Shown here one piece after another: positions 6,401-13,814 of a DNA stretch of 14,118 bases. The notes below the pieces were generated by a model. The model was not told where the DNA came from. It worked only from the letters and a program-made list of their open reading frames with translations, and made no database searches. The translations under genes were made by a program, and so were the position numbers. Location: contig JAEOUB010000570.1 in the NCBI GenBank assembly GCA_016839545.1, forward strand, positions 1-14,118, in the 5' to 3' direction. The stretch's first letter is position 1. Each line of letters begins with the position of its first letter. This stretch comes from Candidatus Kariarchaeota archaeon (GTDB taxonomy: Archaea; Asgardarchaeota; Heimdallarchaeia; Heimdallarchaeales; Kariarchaeaceae).

Positions 6401-7357
6401 ATGAGTATAGCAGTATTTCTTGAATCATATCAAGGGAAGATGGCAAAAGCCTCCCTGGAGACTCTGAAAGCAGCAACTGTGATGGCTGAAAAGCTTGGTA
6501 TTAGTGTTTTTGGAATTATAATTGATGACACTGTGGACACTCTTGTCCAGGAAGCGGGTAAATTTGGAGTTGCTACTGTAAAATCATCAGCAGGAGTGAC
6601 AATCTACCATCCAACCATGTATGCTAGAATTATCACAAATGCCACAAAGGATGCATCAGCAGTATTCTTACCAGCAACCGTTTGGGGAAATGAAATTGCT
6701 CCGATGGTTGCAGTGAAACTAGATGCAACACCAGTCTCCGATATTATTGGTATCGAAGATGTGGGAACCTTCAAGAGATCAATCCACGGGAATAAGATCC
6801 ACACAACTGTGAAGGCAGAAGGAAACTTGGTCGTAACAGTAAGATCAGGCGTCTTCGACCTTCCCGGAGAGGTTGGAGGATCCGCATCAAATGAGCCAAT
6901 TTCAACTGAAACGGTTGATAGTGATAATTTCATTAAACTGGCAGAGGTTTTAGTTGCACAGGGTGACCGACCTGAGCTGACTGAGGCAGATATTGTTGTC
7001 TCTGGTGGTCGTGGAACAGGTGGTCCTGAAAATTTTGCTCAACATATCGAGCCCCTGGCAGATGCCATGGGTGCTGCAGTGGGTGCTTCTAGAGCCGTAG
7101 TTGATGCGGGATGGAGACCACACGGCGAGCAGGTTGGACAGACTGGAAAATTTGTTTCTCCCAAGGTCTATGTTGCAGTGGGCATAAGTGGTGCAATCCA
7201 GCATCTCGCAGGTATGTCTACAGCCGATGTCATTGTTGCAATTAATACTGACTCTGAGGCTCCTATTTTCAAAGTAGCAGACTATGGAGTAGTCGGTGAC
7301 CTCAATGATGTCGTGCCTAAACTTGTTGAAGCAATAAAGCAAGTCAAAGCAGCTTAG
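6401..7357 (+). CDS. etfA: Electron transfer flavoprotein, alpha subunit
   Basis: EtfA (318 aa, typical length) carries most of the FAD site of ETF. The N-terminal domain begins MSIAVFLESYQGKMAKASLETLKAA, as in the family. The C-terminal FAD domain is textbook: VVSGGRGTGGPENF, then AAVGASRAVVDAGWRPHGEQVGQTGKFVSPKVYVAVGISGAIQHLAGM, then VIVAINTDSEAPIFKVADYGVVGDLNDVVPKLV. The Arg-rich VGASRAVVD loop, the GQTG motif and the ISGAIQH motif contact the flavin in known structures. It lacks extra N-terminal ferredoxin domains, so a simple electron carrier rather than an iron-sulfur fusion is indicated. It is translated from an AGGTGAT site in the etfB stop region. Its TAG stop overlaps by 4 bp the TAA of the convergent YrdB-like gene. 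The assignment is secure; bifurcating versus ordinary ETF function is not decided here, although the neighbouring acyl-CoA dehydrogenase favours the ordinary type. Confidence 0.96.
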   Translation: MSIAVFLESYQGKMAKASLETLKAATVMAEKLGISVFGIIIDDTVDTLVQEAGKFGVATVKSSAGVTIYHPTMYARIITNATKDASAVFLPATVWGNEIAPMVAVKLDATPVSDIIGIEDVGTFKRSIHGNKIHTTVKAEGNLVVTVRSGVFDLPGEVGGSASNEPISTETVDSDNFIKLAEVLVAQGDRPELTEADIVVSGGRGTGGPENFAQHIEPLADAMGAAVGASRAVVDAGWRPHGEQVGQTGKFVSPKVYVAVGISGAIQHLAGMSTADVIVAINTDSEAPIFKVADYGVVGDLNDVVPKLVEAIKQVKAA

Positions 7358-7749
7358 TTTCTCTTACTTGCCTTGTGCAATTCCAACATATATTCTGGAA
7401 TATCACTTCTCAATCCAGCAAACCATTTCAATCTCTCACCATCAGTCTTGAGATACATCGCGACAATTCCCAACTGCAAAAGTCCTGGAAACCAGCCAAC
7501 CAGCCAGAAAGCAGTTAATACTCCGATAATGGCTGTGCCTAACTCTACAAATATTCTTAACAAGCCTGGAACAGGAATTCCTATAACCCTTTCTGAAACG
7601 GGCTTCTTATCTCCTGGTACATTTAGTAATGCCAAAGACAGAACACTGATAATAAGTATAATCCATCCTTGAGCTATTACCATCCAGATCCATGAAAATA
7701 ACTCCATAATAAAACGCAAACCCGCTGGAACTTTATAATCAACACTCAT
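7354..7749 (-). CDS. Small membrane protein, DUF2568/YrdB-like
   Basis: The product is 131 aa from the ATG at 7749. It has three or four hydrophobic segments (about residues 17-40, 55-63 weakly, 65-83 and 84-98). The opening VPAGLRFIMEL, with Arg12 and Glu16 at the start of the first helix, and a second 'LLRIFVELG' resemble the DUF2568/YrdB pattern of a helix starting with R..E. That family call is tentative and its function is unknown. The TTG at 7788 would add 13 residues, but a good Shine-Dalgarno sequence (AAGGTGT, 7756-7762) lies 6 nt before the ATG, so I choose the ATG. It follows the exported protein gene by 39 bp on the same strand and is probably its operon partner. Its stop interlocks with the etfA stop. 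Confidence 0.7.
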   Translation of the reverse strand: MSVDYKVPAGLRFIMELFSWIWMVIAQGWIILIISVLSLALLNVPGDKKPVSERVIGIPVPGLLRIFVELGTAIIGVLTAFWLVGWFPGLLQLGIVAMYLKTDGERLKWFAGLRSDIPEYMLELHKASKRN

Positions 7750-7755
7750 ACATTT

Positions 7756-7762
7756 ACACCTT
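7756..7762 (-). promoter_or_regulatory. Shine-Dalgarno sequence of the YrdB-like gene
   Basis: AAGGTGT on the minus strand, 6 nt before the ATG at 7749, matches the archaeal anti-SD. It decides the start in favour of ATG over the upstream TTG and fits an internal operon gene. Confidence 0.5.
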
Positions 7763-7788
7763 TTTCGTATAGTAGAGACTACACGCAA

Positions 7789-8739
7789 TCATCCAAAACG
7801 CTTTGTGAGGTATCGAGTTAGAAAAATCACTGCAACACCTCCAAAGATAATCAAGGGCCACTGGAATTCATTGAGTGGACTTTCTCCAATGATAATATTT
7901 CCTCCTGAACCGGCCCTGACATTTACGCTTTTTCCATATTGCAGAAGTCGTATCCCCTGGTAGACAATTTCATAAGTTTCTGAATACGCTGACAAAACAG
8001 GCCCATTGTATTGGAGAGAAACCCCACCGTTTATTTCAATTTCATTGAAATCTTCATTCAGGAAATTTTCTTCTGAGTGATAAGTAAATTGATGGTAATC
8101 TTCCATTGTACCACTAATTGAGAATTGTACTGAATTCTGCCCACCTGACACTTCCGCCTGTATCTCTAGGATAGAAGTCATTGAGGGAATAATGGACTCG
8201 AAATATTGCTTATAGCTTTCGATCAAGGAAACGGAGTCGATGGCAAAGAATTTCAGTGGTATCGAGAGAAATGGTGAAATGACAGAGGAGTTGTCTGAAA
8301 ATGTCGTATTCAATGGTTTACCTGAATTAAACTGTACAGGTTGGATCTGCAGGAAATCTGAATAATTCGCAGGGTTCCCCAAAGTAGAATTAAATGGTTC
8401 GACCGAAGCCTCTCGAGTTGGATCTGAACTTGCATTGAACCCCGAATTGTGAAGTTTTCCAATATCTATCGAATTGATTACCGAAGTTTGTTGGATTCCC
8501 GAGATCCAGACCCCAAGAGTAGTATTCGGTCCAGTAGAGGTCACTGCAAACGAGAGCTCTTCATTTCCTTCAACTGTAATAAGCATAGAAGTATCAATAT
8601 GATTGGTGTAATCCGCTGAAGTCGTAATGCGAAAACTGTAATCCTGTCCTTCAAGACCTGCTATTTGGAAAACTTGAAATTGAGCACTTGACGATCCAGT
8701 AATAACCAAAAGTGCAACGAGTAGAACCAACAGTCTCAT
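7789..8739 (-). CDS. Exported, C-terminally membrane-anchored surface protein
   Basis: The 316 aa product is not a family I recognise. It begins with a clear signal peptide (MRLLVLLVALLVITGSSSAQ, probable cleavage near residue 20). It ends with one membrane helix (about residues 292-308, WPLIIFGGVAVIFLTRYL) and a basic cytosolic tail TKRFG. The bulk would therefore face outside. The ectodomain is Ser/Thr/Asn rich and predicted to be mostly beta strand. Six N-glycosylation sequons (Asn72, 102, 117, 125, 144, 150) lie within 79 residues. There are no cysteines or catalytic motifs visible. A TATA-like box 35-43 nt upstream gives it its own promoter, separate from polC, which ends 71 bp upstream on the same strand. 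The YrdB-like membrane protein gene follows by 39 bp, so the two may act together at the cell envelope. Confidence 0.75.
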   Translation of the reverse strand: MRLLVLLVALLVITGSSSAQFQVFQIAGLEGQDYSFRITTSADYTNHIDTSMLITVEGNEELSFAVTSTGPNTTLGVWISGIQQTSVINSIDIGKLHNSGFNASSDPTREASVEPFNSTLGNPANYSDFLQIQPVQFNSGKPLNTTFSDNSSVISPFLSIPLKFFAIDSVSLIESYKQYFESIIPSMTSILEIQAEVSGGQNSVQFSISGTMEDYHQFTYHSEENFLNEDFNEIEINGGVSLQYNGPVLSAYSETYEIVYQGIRLLQYGKSVNVRAGSGGNIIIGESPLNEFQWPLIIFGGVAVIFLTRYLTKRFG

Positions 8740-8768
8740 AACTACTTCTCTCTACAAAGTGCCCTCAA

Positions 8769-8787
8769 ATACCTCTATTAAAGGTAT
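8769..8787. promoter_or_regulatory. TATA-like box inside an inverted repeat, promoter of the exported protein gene
   Basis: The minus strand contains TTTAATAGA (8774-8782), a TATA-like box that would place transcription about 13 nt before the ATG at 8739. It is flanked by perfect 6-bp arms ATACCT and AGGTAT (8769-8774 and 8782-8787, 7-nt spacer). A regulator bound here would compete with TBP, which is an inference. Confidence 0.35.
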
Positions 8788-8809
8788 CTAAGCATGTTGG
8801 GCTGTAGAT

Positions 8810-11800
8810 TCAGAACCATTCTGACAAATCGTGCTGGAGCTCTTCAGGCTCTTTGGCGTTAAAATGACTGTCAAGTGCAAGTTTGATCTTCGCTAGTCGA
8901 TCCACATGATATTGCCCCAAATTATAATCATTGACAAGATTCTCACAAACATCGTAATACTTCGAAACAGATTTGGGAAATACAGTCTGGATCAAGTTGC
9001 TCTTGCTGCAATCCGCATTGGTACATTCACCTCGAATAGGAATCCGTCTATATTTCTTCCCACAAGTCACACACCGAACTTTTTGGGAGGCAAATGCTCT
9101 TAGATTCCCCATAAGATCAGGTAGTGCATGTCGTTCCAAAACCCTCAAGGCTGTATCTTTGATATTGACCGCTTTGATGATCTGAGCCAGGTACAATTGC
9201 TGTTGTAACTTACCCCGAATATCAAGTTCGGAGTCCTTGTACCTCGATTTCAGCGGTCCCTGTGAAATATTGGTTGTATGATGTGAAAACCGGAAATCCT
9301 CAAATTGGCCGGGGGTATTCAATCTATTTTCTGCTCGTTCGATACTCTTACTTACTTCAGAAGGCATATCGAGGTTATCTGCAGACTCGTACAATTGCAA
9401 TGGATAAGTGTATTCACAATCAAGATTGAAGGCTTCATCATCCACCTCGGTTGGATTAAGGGTCACCACCAAGACTAAAGGTGTATCCATCTTCGAACCT
9501 CTTGTTGTAGGCAAGTATTCTTTGGAAAAATTGAGAAAACCATCCATTAGCAGGATGATTCCGTCTTCATCACCATCACAGTTTCTTCTCTTCGAGCTAT
9601 GCCAGAAGGGATGAGCCCAGCAGACTGATGAACGAGTGAATCCTATGATTCTACCTATGACACCCGCACTGGTATGAGGTGCTAGACCAATCACTAGATG
9701 ACCCACCAGATCCTCTCTCTTTCCTTCCTGAATACTGTAAAAGGGATCCAAACCATAGGTATGTTTCAACTCGTCATCAACGAATTTGCTGACATTGGTG
9801 AAATGCTCAATACTGGACTCATGAACAATAATATCTTGAGGTTTTAATTCAAGCAATTGATCTTTACTTGCAAGAGGCTCACCATAGACATCATGAGTGT
9901 ATCCTATCGCCACAAGTTTTTCCGGACTTACCATGATTTCATAAGGGTAGAAGTGCGTTAGTGGGGCATCTGTTGCATCATACCTGATGGTGCCATCTCG
10001 AAACACATGCAGATCATATTTGCTTCTAAGTATCCCTTTATCCAATACCTCAACAACACCTGTTGGATTTTTTAATTCGGATATGAGCTGGACATCTTTC
10101 TCATTTAAACTTCCCATGCGACCTCGTATCTCATCTGATAGCTCAAACAAATCAACATCATACTCCTCGAGAATATCTACATACGTTGAACCACAATTAT
10201 CACAGGGAGGCTCTTCTACAGAGCTTCTGCATTTGGAGCAGGTTCCTCTCAATTCAGTGGGTGAATTGCACTGTTGGCAAAATGATTGCCATTGTCTCAG
10301 ATCACATGATATACAATGCCTTCTCCCTGCACGGATCTTGATCATTCCTCTATCTATTGCATTTGACAGATTCTTCTTGATTCCCTGTTCTGTACTCAGT
10401 GGAAACAGCCCATGTAAACGAGGACTCATTTTTCTAGCTTTGGCTTTTTCAGGTCGACCCATCCTCGCACCAATTGTTGTACCCATTGTGTCTCTTACCC
10501 TTATCGGGGAAATTGAGTTTACAATATCCAGCCCATTATCTTTGTCTTCTGAAATTGATCGCTTTTCAGGAAGCTGAATCTTGAGAGCTTCAATTATGGG
10601 GATCTTGAGTGTATCATCCTGTTGCAAATGTGGAATAAAGATCTTCTCAAGCAGGGGTTTGGCGTCAACACTGATCGTTTCTTTCCAAATTAATTCTCTG
10701 AGTTGGATCGTCTCGTCACGATCCAGATATTTCCAAGCGGGAGTATAGAACGGATGAAGAGGGGTATCGTATTCCTGTGATAATTTCAATACTTCGTCCA
10801 AGGGAGGGGTATCCTTGTACAACTTGTCTAATAACTTGAAAGGATGAGTATCTTCTTCCTCTACATATCCCTTTGAAAGGAGTTCTTGATACCACCATTC
10901 CTCGTTGTATCCTGCTGGGCACAACCTGTAGTTGTTTTGGATGAATTCTCCAAATCCGACTAACATATCCCCCAAGAATAGGATTTCTTTGATATTATCC
11001 CTATGTTCTAGACCTTCATCATATGTTCTGATCTCAATGACATTGCCATCAACTAGAGAAACAAGTGGAGGTCGAATGCTGTCGATAGGGACAACAATGC
11101 TCCCCTTTCCAGGTCTTTCTGTACGAACATGTGTTCCGGGTGCAAGGAAATCATTCACAATAGCCATCAGACCAGGATGCACACCAATTGCTGCGATACC
11201 CGTGTTTCTGGCATGCCCATATCGCAATCTCCAACCTCCATGAGTAGTGGCATCCGAAAACGTCGGACGTCCCATAAGCGCATCGGAGGCGAATGAGAAA
11301 TCGGGCATTACCTCAGTAGGATTTGCACCCCCGGAACTCTCTGTTGCCCTTTTATCGGTGTATTTACCTTTGGCAATATCGTTGAGCCAATCCCAACCCT
11401 CGAGTCCTAGAGTATCTATTCTTTTCATGATTTTCTTAGCCCTTCCGACTAAACCATCATTTAGAACCAGACAGGCACCTCCTCTGACCCTGTTCCCGTC
11501 CATGCTATCGATATTTCTATATCCACTGACCTCTTCTGATTCTGTCGGATCCCCGTGTATCATGATCGGTATGTTCCGCCAGGCATGTCTGATCTCATCA
11601 TCGGAGGTAGGTAGTTGAAGATGCATAATCTTGTTATAAAGTCGCACCTCTTCCAGCATCCGTTCCACTTCATCAGATGTGGCCTTGTAGGGTTTCAGGT
11701 TCAACTCACGGCGAATAATATCTGCGAGGTAGACAGAAACTCCTTGTGCCGTACCTCCTGCAGAACGGATAGGTCCAGAATAATAGACTGCAAGAAATTG

Positions 11801-12262
11801 ATCTCCTCGTTGATCTTGCTTAATTCTTACCTTACCAATCCCTTCAATGGGAGCTGCTGTAATCCCCTCAGTTTGGTAGGAGAGTGCAGTTCTCAGAGCT
11901 TGATCTGCGAGGGTCTCGGGATCTGTGGGACCATCTGACCACTCACCACGGGCTATTTCCTTTGCTATCTGAACAACAATTTCATCTTTGCTCATTTCAC
12001 CATCTTGTAATTCCTTGAACCGTTTGGCGATACCTTTCGGTCCAACAAGTCCTTCAGTTCTGGATGCTACGTCCTGGGCAATATATATTTCCACTTCATT
12101 TTTTGGATCTTTTCCCTTCTCCCTCGCCTCAAAAGCTACATCTAAAGCTTTCTTGACCTCTAATTTGAGCAACTGGTGATACTTAGTGATAGTAGGACTT
12201 GCTTCTAATGAATCTTCTTCATTTAGCAATTCATCATAGTATCTGATGGTCTTAGTGCTCAC
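8810..12262 (-). CDS. polC: DNA polymerase D large subunit (DP2)
   Basis: DP2 is the catalytic subunit of the archaeal replicative D-family polymerase. The partner DP1 (exonuclease subunit) is not in the window. At 1150 aa it is full length and has no intein, although the catalytic motif is a known intein site in other archaea. The N-terminal part shows EGLVGPKGIAKRF and the motif GPIRSAGGTAQG. Four CxxC pairs follow (650/653, 662/665, 675/678, 687/690), which bind the zinc ions of the central domain. The catalytic loop is NCDGDEDG, with Asp896 and Asp898 matching the two metal-binding aspartates of the Pyrococcus enzyme, followed by KEYLPTTRGSKMDTPL. A C-terminal zinc site comprises Cys1064, 1067, 1080 and 1085. 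The last eight residues, QHDLSEWF, fit a PCNA-binding PIP box. The start is GTG at 12262, with an AT-rich dyad at the TATA position, so probably leaderless. Confidence 0.97.
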   Translation of the reverse strand: MSTKTIRYYDELLNEEDSLEASPTITKYHQLLKLEVKKALDVAFEAREKGKDPKNEVEIYIAQDVASRTEGLVGPKGIAKRFKELQDGEMSKDEIVVQIAKEIARGEWSDGPTDPETLADQALRTALSYQTEGITAAPIEGIGKVRIKQDQRGDQFLAVYYSGPIRSAGGTAQGVSVYLADIIRRELNLKPYKATSDEVERMLEEVRLYNKIMHLQLPTSDDEIRHAWRNIPIMIHGDPTESEEVSGYRNIDSMDGNRVRGGACLVLNDGLVGRAKKIMKRIDTLGLEGWDWLNDIAKGKYTDKRATESSGGANPTEVMPDFSFASDALMGRPTFSDATTHGGWRLRYGHARNTGIAAIGVHPGLMAIVNDFLAPGTHVRTERPGKGSIVVPIDSIRPPLVSLVDGNVIEIRTYDEGLEHRDNIKEILFLGDMLVGFGEFIQNNYRLCPAGYNEEWWYQELLSKGYVEEEDTHPFKLLDKLYKDTPPLDEVLKLSQEYDTPLHPFYTPAWKYLDRDETIQLRELIWKETISVDAKPLLEKIFIPHLQQDDTLKIPIIEALKIQLPEKRSISEDKDNGLDIVNSISPIRVRDTMGTTIGARMGRPEKAKARKMSPRLHGLFPLSTEQGIKKNLSNAIDRGMIKIRAGRRHCISCDLRQWQSFCQQCNSPTELRGTCSKCRSSVEEPPCDNCGSTYVDILEEYDVDLFELSDEIRGRMGSLNEKDVQLISELKNPTGVVEVLDKGILRSKYDLHVFRDGTIRYDATDAPLTHFYPYEIMVSPEKLVAIGYTHDVYGEPLASKDQLLELKPQDIIVHESSIEHFTNVSKFVDDELKHTYGLDPFYSIQEGKREDLVGHLVIGLAPHTSAGVIGRIIGFTRSSVCWAHPFWHSSKRRNCDGDEDGIILLMDGFLNFSKEYLPTTRGSKMDTPLVLVVTLNPTEVDDEAFNLDCEYTYPLQLYESADNLDMPSEVSKSIERAENRLNTPGQFEDFRFSHHTTNISQGPLKSRYKDSELDIRGKLQQQLYLAQIIKAVNIKDTALRVLERHALPDLMGNLRAFASQKVRCVTCGKKYRRIPIRGECTNADCSKSNLIQTVFPKSVSKYYDVCENLVNDYNLGQYHVDRLAKIKLALDSHFNAKEPEELQHDLSEWF

Positions 12263-12281
12263 AACGGAACGTGGATTTCAT

Positions 12282-12299
12282 ACAATATCAACATATTGT
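12282..12299. promoter_or_regulatory. Perfect dyad between divergent polC and Trm9-like genes
   Basis: ACAATAT-CAAC-ATATTGT has 7-bp perfect arms around a 4-nt spacer. It occupies -20 to -37 of polC, that is the TATA/BRE position, and -40 to -57 of the methyltransferase gene. It may serve as a bidirectional AT-rich promoter core, a regulator site, or both. Confidence 0.35.
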
Positions 12300-12338
12300 G
12301 GTGAACCTCAGATGTTGTGAACTTGGGTCAAGAAGCTT

Positions 12339-13037
12339 ATGAATGCTGAATCAGATTGCGGAGTATTGTCCAAAAAGCTCAGGGATAGTTATGCAAAAAT
12401 TTCGCATGACTACCATGCCAAAAAATCCCGAGTCTGGAGTGATTTTGTCACCTTCAGGTCCAGTTTGGGCTGGCAGGGACAAGATACAATACTTGGATTG
12501 GGTGAGGGTAATGGAAGAAACTTGGTGGATATACAAGCCACGTTGGTCGTTAATCTTGATTTATCAATTGACTTACTTCATAATTTTGTGGGACCAGATA
12601 CTGCTCAGAAAATTGCTGGGGCACTTCCCAAAACTCCATTCAGAAAAGACTCTGCACAAGGAATCCTTTCCCTTGCCGTGATACATCATTTTGAGAACAG
12701 TAGTGATGTAATTGCCTCTTTGAATGAGATGAAGAGGATCTCAAACAGGGCTAATATCATTCTCAGTGTTTGGAGACGGTGGAGGAGGAAACATCGCGAA
12801 AAGTTATTTGCTGCTATCAGAAGTGGTGTGGATACAGATCCATTAATCAACCATTTGCGACCATGGTATACATCAGAGGGAGAATTGCTTGGTAGGCGGT
12901 TCTATCACTATTATACTTATCGTGAACTTCACGATCAAGCTAAGGCTGCTGGGCTACGAATTCAGACGCACAAATATCTTGGTGGAAAGTTCAACGATGC
13001 CAATATCTTTGCATTACTTGTTGAGGAAGAGAGATAA
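12339..13037 (+). CDS. Trm9/ALKBH8-type tRNA wobble-uridine methyltransferase
   Basis: This is a class I SAM-dependent methyltransferase of 232 aa. The order of motifs follows Trm9 and the methyltransferase domain of ALKBH8, which methylate 5-carboxymethyluridine at tRNA position 34. An N-terminal SYAKISHDYHAKKSRVWSDFVTF matches the Trm9 'Y..IA..F..TR...W' opening. Motif I is LGLGEGNGRN (52-61), with NLDLS near 72-76 as the acidic SAM-binding strand. Motif IV is LSLAVIHHF (110-118), a Trm9 hallmark. Then come EMKRISNRANIILSVWRRWRRKHR and the late HLRPWYTS...RRFYHYYTYRELHDQA, matching the family's 'PW...RYYHLF..GEL'. Motif I has Glu instead of the usual Cys of 'GCGNGRN'. It starts with ATG and is divergent from polC. 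Family membership is good; the exact tRNA substrate and the need for a Trm112 partner are inferred. Confidence 0.82.
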   Translation: MNAESDCGVLSKKLRDSYAKISHDYHAKKSRVWSDFVTFRSSLGWQGQDTILGLGEGNGRNLVDIQATLVVNLDLSIDLLHNFVGPDTAQKIAGALPKTPFRKDSAQGILSLAVIHHFENSSDVIASLNEMKRISNRANIILSVWRRWRRKHREKLFAAIRSGVDTDPLINHLRPWYTSEGELLGRRFYHYYTYRELHDQAKAAGLRIQTHKYLGGKFNDANIFALLVEEER

Positions 13038-13044
13038 TAAGGAA

Positions 13045-13054
13045 ACTATTATAG
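13045..13054 (+). promoter_or_regulatory. TATA-like box of the EMC3-like gene
   Basis: ACTATTATAG lies 24-33 nt before the ATG at 13078 and just after the methyltransferase stop. It argues for a leaderless start at 13078 rather than the longer readings that overlap the upstream gene. Confidence 0.4.
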
Positions 13055-13077
13055 AGAACCCTGTAATAGTCAGATTC

Positions 13078-13746
13078 ATGGGAGCTCTTCCTTTTCTAGA
13101 TCCAATCAGAGAGGCAATTACCACATTTATTATTGAGATAGGAGTGACTACACCCCCATGGTCTGCCGTCTTTCTCTTGCTTGTATCAATGATTCTAAGT
13201 TCTATTACAGGAGGATTGAATCGAGTATTATTGAATATGGAAGAGTTACAAGAGAAATCTGATGAGATGAAAAAACATCAAGATTTAAAGAAAAAGGCAA
13301 TGGAAACCGCCGACAAGAAATTGTGGATACGAGTTAAACGAAATGAAGAACGTTTCCTCGAATTACAAAGAGAGACCATGATGAAAAGAATGCTTCCCTC
13401 ATTCATAACCATGGGTCCTTTCATTTTTGTGTTCACAACGCTCAGGGAAGCCTTTCAGCAGGCAGAGAATTTTGCTCTCAACCTGTACTGCAATGATGGA
13501 TCCAAAGTTTGTGACATACCCCAAACAAGAGACGGCGCACTCGTCGTTCTTCCTTTTAGATCTCATGACCTTCCCCTGCTTGGTAGCTGGTTTTCACCAT
13601 ACACAATAGATCCAAGTATCTCAGTTGCAGGTTTTGGGTTCTGGTATTTCCTTAGCGCTATTATTGTATCCACATTAGTACAGAGATTATTTGGAATAAA
13701 CATTACAGGAATGCAGAATCCTGGTCAGACCGGTGGTCTGCGATAA
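13078..13746 (+). CDS. EMC3/TMCO1-like (DUF106) Oxa1-superfamily membrane insertase
   Basis: This 222 aa protein matches the archaeal DUF106 group, relatives of EMC3, TMCO1, Get1 and YidC/Oxa1, which help insert membrane proteins. The layout is characteristic. After an amphipathic N-terminus comes TM1 (about 29-47, WSAVFLLLVSMILSSITGG). A highly charged coiled coil follows (about 50-100, MEELQEKSDEMKKHQDLKKK...). TM2 is at about 104-124 (MLPSFITMGPFIFVFTTLREAF) and TM3 near residue 190-210 (GFWYFLSAIIVSTLVQRLFGI). The frame is open up to 12889, overlapping the methyltransferase by 149 bp, and an ATG at 12997 also exists. I prefer 13078 because family members start close to this point and a TATA-like box lies at the leaderless spacing. 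L34e and cytidylate kinase follow, a context often seen for this family in archaea. Confidence 0.88.
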   Translation: MGALPFLDPIREAITTFIIEIGVTTPPWSAVFLLLVSMILSSITGGLNRVLLNMEELQEKSDEMKKHQDLKKKAMETADKKLWIRVKRNEERFLELQRETMMKRMLPSFITMGPFIFVFTTLREAFQQAENFALNLYCNDGSKVCDIPQTRDGALVVLPFRSHDLPLLGSWFSPYTIDPSISVAGFGFWYFLSAIIVSTLVQRLFGINITGMQNPGQTGGLR

Positions 13747-13785
13747 CATATTTGACAGGGAAACAAGTGTAATCAATCTCAACTC

Positions 13786-13793
13786 TTTAATTA
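13786..13793 (+). promoter_or_regulatory. TATA-like box of rpl34e
   Basis: TTTAATTA lies at -29 to -22 of the ATG at 13815. This fits a leaderless ribosomal-protein transcript and rules against the TTG at 13797, which would fall only a few bases from the box. Confidence 0.45.
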
Positions 13794-13814
13794 CTGTTGA
13801 ATAATTGTAGGAAT

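Noticed and set aside
9560..9590. Possible intein at the DP2 catalytic motif NCDGDED
   Set aside because: The motif and its flanks are continuous, with no splice-junction Cys/Ser or homing endonuclease insertion.
9987..10577. 196-codon open frame on the plus strand inside polC
   Set aside because: It lies opposite the conserved zinc-binding region of DP2, is Ser/Pro rich as expected from an antisense shadow, and matches no family.
12889..13077. Upstream extension of the EMC3-like frame overlapping the methyltransferase gene
   Set aside because: Residues there are the out-of-frame reading of conserved Trm9-like codons. The TATA-like box at 13045 and the family start support 13078.
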